A stretch of 20,722 bases of DNA from Penium margaritaceum (taxonomy: Eukaryota > Streptophyta > Zygnematophyceae > Desmidiales > Peniaceae). Position 1 is the first letter of the stretch. The number at the start of each line of letters is the position of its first letter. The position numbers and the translations under genes are program-made. The stretch spans positions 19,410 through 40,131 of the forward strand of contig SZWC01004710.1 in NCBI GenBank assembly GCA_023375785.1, written 5' to 3'. Under the pieces are notes generated by a model that was given only the letters and a program-made list of their open reading frames with translations, searched no databases and was not told where the DNA came from. Positions 15,887 through 20,722 of the stretch are shown here, piece by piece.

Positions 15887-17924
15887 GTGTTTCAGGAGAC
15901 GTGCAACACCTCACATCGAGATACCTTCCTGTTTTGCACACGACACCCCAACAACCTGGTCACCATTTTGTGCCAGGTTGGCAAATTGTCTGCCATGTGG
16001 AAGCATCTTCAAAAGGTTCACAAGGAACGGCACGCTGAGCGCAAAGCCATGGTTGGTGTATCGCAGCTTGAAACAACCCGCACCGCCGTCACTGCAACCG
16101 ATGCCGATGCTACTGCAGCTAATCCAGAGGATGCACTGGTGTCCAGGGGATCAGCTTGTGTCGTCCTCCTTTTCAAAGGAACATACTTCTATAGCTTGTT
16201 GCTGAAGCACTTGGTCAACAAGAACCTGTTGTTTGTGTGCATGGAATCTTTCTGGTTTGCAAGGGTATTAGTGCACACCCACCTTGCAGATGCACTCGCG
16301 AGATGCATGACATTGGCCAGACTGATCTGGGTGGCTGCACCTGCCTAACGAGAGCGGATCAAGACCATCTTAAGTGCGGTGACCACTGGCATCAGCTTCA
16401 CGACAGATGGCTAGAAAGGTGATAACAACACAAAGTATCTTGGCCTAACCAGGCAGTGGATCAATGCGGACCACAAGGTGCGGGCCATCGCCTTGTCATT
16501 CCCGGCCATCTCACGTGGAGCTACTACGGACAACATCTACAACTTTCTGGAAACCGCGCTACGATATTGGGGATTGTGGGACAGAATGTTCTGCCTCACA
16601 GTGGAAAATGAGTCCAACAATGAATCAATGATTGACGCCTACCTCATCCTACACAATGATGAGCACATCTGGTACCTCGGCCATGTCATCAACCTGGTGG
16701 TAGGTGACTTGCTGAAGCAGTCGCAAATTGCTGCCATCCTTTTCCAAGTGCATGTCATCGCGGTTTTTGTCACTAGAATGCCAACCAGAGAGAAATCGCT
16801 GACAGAGGCGGTGAAGGACACAGGGTTGAAGTACTTGTCACTCCACCAGGACACCGAGACCAGGCGCTTGACATATGCAAGCGCGTCATAGGCATCAAGG
16901 ATGTGCTGGAGACTTGGCTTGAAGACTTCGGCCGGGACTACGCTCACCTCTGTCCCTATTTCAATGACTGGCAGCTCATCGCACATGTGAGAGTAATCCT
17001 AAAGCCATTCAAAGGTTTTACCGAGGAAATTTCTGGCTCCACCTATCCAACTCTGTCCCTTGTCACCCCCTTCTACTCCTCCCCCCTGGAGAAGATGAAC
17101 AGGTGGCTACTGAAGGCACTGGTGATAGAGAAGAAGAGCAAGCACAGAGGCAACGCCGGTCAACTGGACTACAAGGAGGTGCTGCTATTAGAACTCAAGT
17201 CAAGAATTGTTGCAGTCATTGCAAAGCTTGACAAGTATGTCTAGCTTTGCATTGATAGACATGTAATGGCAACAGCTTGTGATCTGCGACTCCATGTCGG
17301 ATTCTACGAGCCCATCCGTCAAAAGATGAACATCAACATGTTTGCTGAGCTGCAGCTCAAAGTTGTGTACTTGCTCCGGTCATACCACAACATTGTCACG
17401 CAGAGCCGGGATGATGCAGAGGCCGTGGCTGCTGCACTCGCAACAGCAGCTATGGCAGCTGCAATGCAGGTGTCCCAGTCCCAAGGAGAAAGGTCCGCAA
17501 TGGCAACATCTTGTGCTACAACCTTAGCCGGTATGCTATCCCGTCTCTCTTAGCAATACCGCATTTACTCAGATAATTGTTTTCCATTTCCTCACTTAGA
17601 ACCTCTTGTCTTACAGCCAACACAACAACCAAGGGAGGCAGGACTACTGCTAGACAACCACAGCCACGACGAAGTGAGAAAATCTGCTAATGTGAAGAGG
17701 CCACGATGTTGGAAGCTGCTTTGGAGGAGGTTGCCGTGGACATGTTTACAGAGCTGGAGGCCTCCCAGGTTCAGGTCACACCAAGCACGTTGGACTTGGA
17801 GGTCCAGATCTGGGCAAAGGAAGTGAAGAAGTGGAGTCGGTGCAACATCCCCAGGTACATGAAGAAGCACAAAAGGCATTCCCAACATCCCACCTGGCCG
17901 CACTCAAGGTCTTCGCTAGTAAGT
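15887..17924 (+). pseudogene. hAT-family transposase relic hAT-1
   Basis: A cut-and-paste DNA transposase. In order: a degenerate BED-like finger (GKLSAMWKHLQKVH); LLKHLVNKNLLFVCMESFWF; ITSFTTDG-type first catalytic Asp region (SFTTDG followed by a TAG where hAT proteins have Trp), KYLGLTRQWINADHK; FCLTVENESNN, where the family has TVDNASNN, so the second catalytic Asp is Glu; YLGHVINLVV; DTETR; then in another frame LKPFKGFTEEISGSTYPTLS, MATACDLRLHVGFYEP (family AT.LDPR.K), and finally AFPTSHLAALKVFAS of the C-terminal dimerisation region. There the match is cut by the hairpin at 17925. Frames change near 16862 and 17830, and several stops (TAA 16346, TAG 16411, TAG 17242) are present. Confidence 0.8.
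17531..17616 (+). other. Possible 86-bp intron in hAT-1
   Basis: Begins GTATGC and ends TTGTCTTACAG, canonical GT...AG with a pyrimidine-rich 3' end. Leaving it out connects the frame ending in TTLAG at 17530 to the frame of MLEAALEEV at 17706 without a shift (one TAA remains). It could be coincidence. Confidence 0.35.
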
Positions 17925-18064
17925 GGTTAGGGGTTCATCAGACCCTCCAAGTCATCCTACACAACACTTGTGCTTTTCCCAAAAACAAAATCTTGAGATT
18001 TTGTTTTTGGGAAAAGCACAAGTGTCGTGTAGGATGACGTGGAGGGACTGATGAACCCCTAACC
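17925..18064. repeat. 140-bp near-perfect hairpin (69-bp arms, 2-bp loop)
   Basis: Arms 17925-17993 and 17996-18064 differ at only three positions by hand count. The outer ends read GGTTAGGGGTTCATCAG and its reverse complement; the centre is rich in A and T (ACAAAATCT, TG, AGATTTTGT). No target duplication is visible outside it. It could be a small foldback/MITE element, an inversion duplication or a small-RNA hairpin locus. Confidence 0.9.
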
Positions 18065-18941
18065 GAGCATGTCATCCAGTTGCTTCTTGAGTTCAATCAG
18101 CTCATGGTTGCTCATCCAATAGGTCTCCTTCATGGTCTGTCTGTTGTCCAACTACAAGTCTATCTTGTGGTTGATGTTTCACTGTGGAGGTAGCTCTCGA
18201 GAAAGCTTGTTGGAGAACAAACCTTCCGAACTCCTCAACAATAGGTGCAAACTCCTCCGAAACGGCTGTAAACTTGTCGAGGTCGATATTGTTGTCTTGG
18301 TTGCTACGACCTTTTCTCCTTCTATTTTCATGTGGACTAGCCATGCTTGAGCTATGTGTCGCAGATATCTCTTGGCCATGTCAAAAGATATCGGTTGGTA
18401 ACTTATGAGCGATGCAACATCCTCTGCTACTTCCACCTCTGTTGCTTCCAGTGACCGCTGCTGCATCATGGGTCACTCAACCAGAAGCAAGTGTAACTTT
18501 CTACCAGTCATGCTAACGTAGACGGATTTGCTACTTTAGTACAACTACAGGTTGTGCCGGTATTGGAAATGTCGTCCGAGGATGATTTTGTTGTTGCTTA
18601 GTGGACGAGTCCTCAAGACCATTACATCCTGTAAATATCCGATTTGCTATCGGAGAGGTTTACGAAGCCAACGGATCTACAGTCATCCGTGGATGATTTT
18701 CTCCTCAAACACCCCTAGTTTAAATTGCAAACCTAGCTTCTAAACCATGTCATTCCTTATGCAACTGTTAGAAGCTCCTCCATCCAATAGTGTAGGTTAA
18801 GTTTTGTGACTTTTACAACCCTTCGGTTGTACTCATAGCAACATCGCCGGCTGGTCATCCTCATACCCCTTGAAGAACATTTTCATCTCAAGAAGCCTTG
18901 TCTATGGGGATGTGAGCCACTCACATGGGTGATTAGACGGC
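18065..18941 (-). other. Unrecognised decayed sequence
   Basis: Minus-strand frames at 18102-18344 (DLDKFTAVSEEFAPIVEEF, then many charged residues) and 18179-18469 (EVEVAEDVASLISYQPISF) are open for 80-96 codons but match no family I know and overlap each other in different frames. It may be the decayed downstream half of hAT-2, since it follows it in the same direction, but no hAT motif is visible. Treat as anonymous repeat DNA. Confidence 0.4.
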
Positions 18942-19624
18942 TCAGATCCCGACGTACTTCATGTTTGAGCCAGAATTCCAACCGTCGATTGTGAAGCTGG
19001 TGGTTAAGGTGACTTCAGCAAGCATTCGCCGGGGCCTCTTCTGAAACACCATGGCTCTTGTGACAATAATGCGCCCGATGGTCATGCACCCGGGGAGCTT
19101 GGCAAACGGGTTGCATTGCTGGAAGGCCGTGTCTAGCCAGTAGGACTCCATTGACAAAAAAACTCATAGTTTTGTCAATTACATGCTTCCATATGTAGCA
19201 CACAAAGAACCGCTTCTTGAAGGTGCATCCTACCCCTGCAACCGCCCGCTCAATAACCGTTGCTCCAACTGTTGGGTCTGCCCGAACGTCTTCGACAGCG
19301 GCTGATACAGCGTTCGCAGTGGCAGATTGTAGTGCGACAGCCACCTCCATCTCCTTCAATTGCTCAAAGAGTTTCTTGGGGCCAAGGTGAAGGTGTTTGC
19401 GCATCGCGTAAGTGTTTCCCTTCTTGTGGTTGTAGTCCTTTGCACATTTTTGGCAGTCTGCTCGTTCAAGATCGGTCTGCTGCTTCTTGAAAAAACTTCC
19501 ATATGACCGCCTTGTATGGCTTCCAGTTGTCGCCTGCTGCTTTGCCCTCCTCGCCTTCCGACACCTCATCATTGTCTAAGTCAATGGGTGGAGGTGGAGG
19601 TCGTGTATTATCCTTCTTAGCCAT
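18942..19624 (-). pseudogene. hAT-family transposase N-terminal relic hAT-2
   Basis: Starts at an ATG at 19622-19624 with MAKKDNTRPPPPP, then an acidic patch and VIWKFFQEAAD. After a frameshift near 19495 a BED zinc finger follows: DCQKCAKDYNHKKGNTYAMRKHL (Cys-x2-Cys and downstream His). BED fingers bind the transposon ends. Then ERAVAGVGCTFKKRF, and after another shift YWLDTAFQQCNPFAKLPG and TLTTSFTIDGWNSGSNMKYVGI, the first catalytic Asp block, where hAT-2 keeps the Trp that is a TAG in hAT-1. The match ends at 18942; the second half of the core and the dimerisation domain are not seen. A TAG at 19576 interrupts another frame. Confidence 0.75.
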
Positions 19625-19992
19625 GGCTGTTGCTGTACAGGTTTGGTGCCCTGCACCGTAGGGGGCGGCGGATGGCCGTCTGGACTTAGTGTGAAAAAAA
19701 AACTCGACGTGCGAGTGTGCTCATTGTCGATTGACAACGAGCAGTTTGGAGGTGTGTGACTGTGCAGCCGGGAGCTTAGCGATGGACAAGCGTTCAGCAG
19801 CTCGTCCATCAAGTCATGTCGTACATTTGAGGAAAAAGTAATGTTTTTATGTCCGAGGTGTCCGGTGAGCACAACGAAAAATCATGCGGATAACATTTGC
19901 CACGTCAAGGTCAACATATACGTCATCATAGGAAGGTTCACAACTGACAAAAAAAGCATCCTCGACGACAATGCTTCATGAATCTTTAGGCA

Positions 19993-20037
19993 CAGCTTCC
20001 TCCAAGGGTAAGATGTGCTTCCACTTGGAGGAAGCTG
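19993..20037. repeat. Perfect 14-bp inverted repeat, 17-bp loop
   Basis: CAGCTTCCTCCAAG at 19993-20006 and its exact reverse complement at 20024-20037. Confidence 0.8.
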
Positions 20038-20174
20038 CACTAAGAAGTCCTGTGATAAGCGATGACCTGGCAATCATATGCAAATTAATAAGAGTTTCAA
20101 CGACAAAAAAGGGGTACAAACCTGTAATACCCTTTGTGGCATGTGTTTGATGTATGTATGAACCTTGTACAACA

Positions 20175-20202
20175 CTCAGCTCATGCATGAGCATGAGCTG
20201 AG
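20175..20202. repeat. Perfect 12-bp inverted repeat, 4-bp loop
   Basis: CTCAGCTCATGC, loop ATGA, then its exact reverse complement. Confidence 0.8.
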
Positions 20203-20304
20203 CTGTCTATACAATTATGCATTCAACAGTTCAACATAAACATTTATGACCAATCACCCTCCAATTATACACTCATATTCTAGTGTACATTGTATACCGT
20301 ACTG

Positions 20305-20410
20305 AAAGGTAACTTCCAGGAAATACACATACCCCACGTTCACCGGATGGCAACTTCCAGGATGTACACATACCCCACATACATAGAAAGGCACCTTCCA
20401 AGAAACCACA
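20305..20410. repeat. 40-42-bp minisatellite, about 2.5 copies
   Basis: Copies begin at about 20305, 20347 and 20387. Shared core: GGYAACTTCCAGGA, then TACACATACCCCAC; the third copy is shorter and diverged (GGCACCTTCCAAGA). Confidence 0.7.
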
Positions 20411-20418
20411 TCACTTGA

Positions 20419-20722
20419 CTAGTACTCCCTTACACTCACCACATATAACTTCCCCCTCCCTCCCCCGTAACCCCCCCTCCCTCCCATGCATTTGAATATC
20501 TGAATCACATCACATTACACTAGTGTACATTTAGCACCCATCTCCTCATACACTCCCCCCATGCACTCACCACATAGAACCCCCCCCTCCTCTTCACTTC
20601 CTTTCCTCCCCTCTCACAATCACTTGTATATCAAATTGTGTATCACTTGTACATCACGGGATGATCCACAAGTGTACATTTAGCACCCATCTCCACACAC
20701 ACTCCCCCCATACACTCACCAC
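20419..20722. repeat. ~150-bp tandem repeat with C-rich tracts, runs off the window
   Basis: The block AGTGTACATTTAGCACCC followed by ATCTCC, ACTCCCCCCAT and CACTCACCAC occurs at 20521 and again 150 bp later at 20671, where the window ends. A partial ACACTCACCACATA copy lies at 20430, and TAGTGTACATT also at 20281. C-rich tracts at 20452-20486 and 20580-20615 could form G-quadruplexes on the minus strand. Confidence 0.7.

Larger units (their letters stand above)
19625..20304. other. No gene seen; short inverted repeats
   Basis: Minus-strand frames of 60-98 codons exist here but show no domain. Sequence becomes AT-rich toward 20300. Two perfect inverted repeats are noted separately. It may be the 5' flank or end of hAT-2. 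Confidence 0.45.

Noticed and set aside
17904..18075. hAT terminal inverted repeats with an 8-bp target duplication around the hairpin
   Set aside because: Bases flanking the hairpin on the two sides show no matching 8-bp or shorter duplication.
1..20722. CRISPR array, tRNA or rRNA genes
   Set aside because: No regularly spaced identical short repeats, cloverleaf with conserved TTCGA arm, or rRNA core was noticed on either strand.

Overview
The window looks like a piece of intergenic, repeat-filled nuclear DNA from a large eukaryotic genome of the green plant lineage. The signs are Ty1/copia elements primed by initiator tRNA-Met, a Ty3/gypsy relic, hAT transposase relics and tandem satellites, with no host gene, rRNA or tRNA visible. 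A charophyte alga such as Chara is my guess, but nothing in the sequence proves it. Every coding feature I can support is a transposon protein, and each is broken by stops or frameshifts.

Layout. (1) 1-532: an LTR- or promoter-like stretch on the + strand with two ~62-bp units 147 bp apart and a TATA box. (2) 533-871 and 8020-8694: two halves of one old minus-strand Ty3/gypsy reverse transcriptase/RNase H gene. (3) 872-8019: a complete minus-strand Ty1/copia element (Copia-A) inserted into that gypsy. It has 546-bp LTRs, a perfect 5-bp target duplication AAAAG, a tRNA-iMet primer site, a polypurine tract and a pol with protease, integrase, RT and RNase H. (4) 8695-15194: an older, more decayed plus-strand Ty1/copia element (Copia-B) with ~565-570-bp LTRs. 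(5) 15195-15322: a second copy of 128 bp of the gypsy RT. (6) 15887-17924: a decayed plus-strand hAT transposase. (7) 17925-18064: a 140-bp near-perfect hairpin. (8) 18942-19624: the N-terminal half of a minus-strand hAT transposase. (9) 20281-20722: short tandem repeats and C-rich tracts running off the window.

How it was built: the gypsy is oldest, Copia-B lies against it, and Copia-A jumped in later. Copia-A LTRs differ at about 27 of 546 sites by my hand count; Copia-B LTRs differ at about 16% over the part I compared. No recognisable Gag lies between primer site and protease in either copia element; both carry GCA/TGC-triplet-rich leaders with tandem repeats there instead.

The most interesting points are a 128-bp duplication of gypsy sequence flush with both outer edges of Copia-B, the near-perfect 69-bp-arm hairpin that cuts off the hAT C-terminus, the repeat motif shared between the left end of the window and the Copia-A leader, the recurrent Trp-to-TAG stops, and a possible 86-bp intron in the hAT relic.
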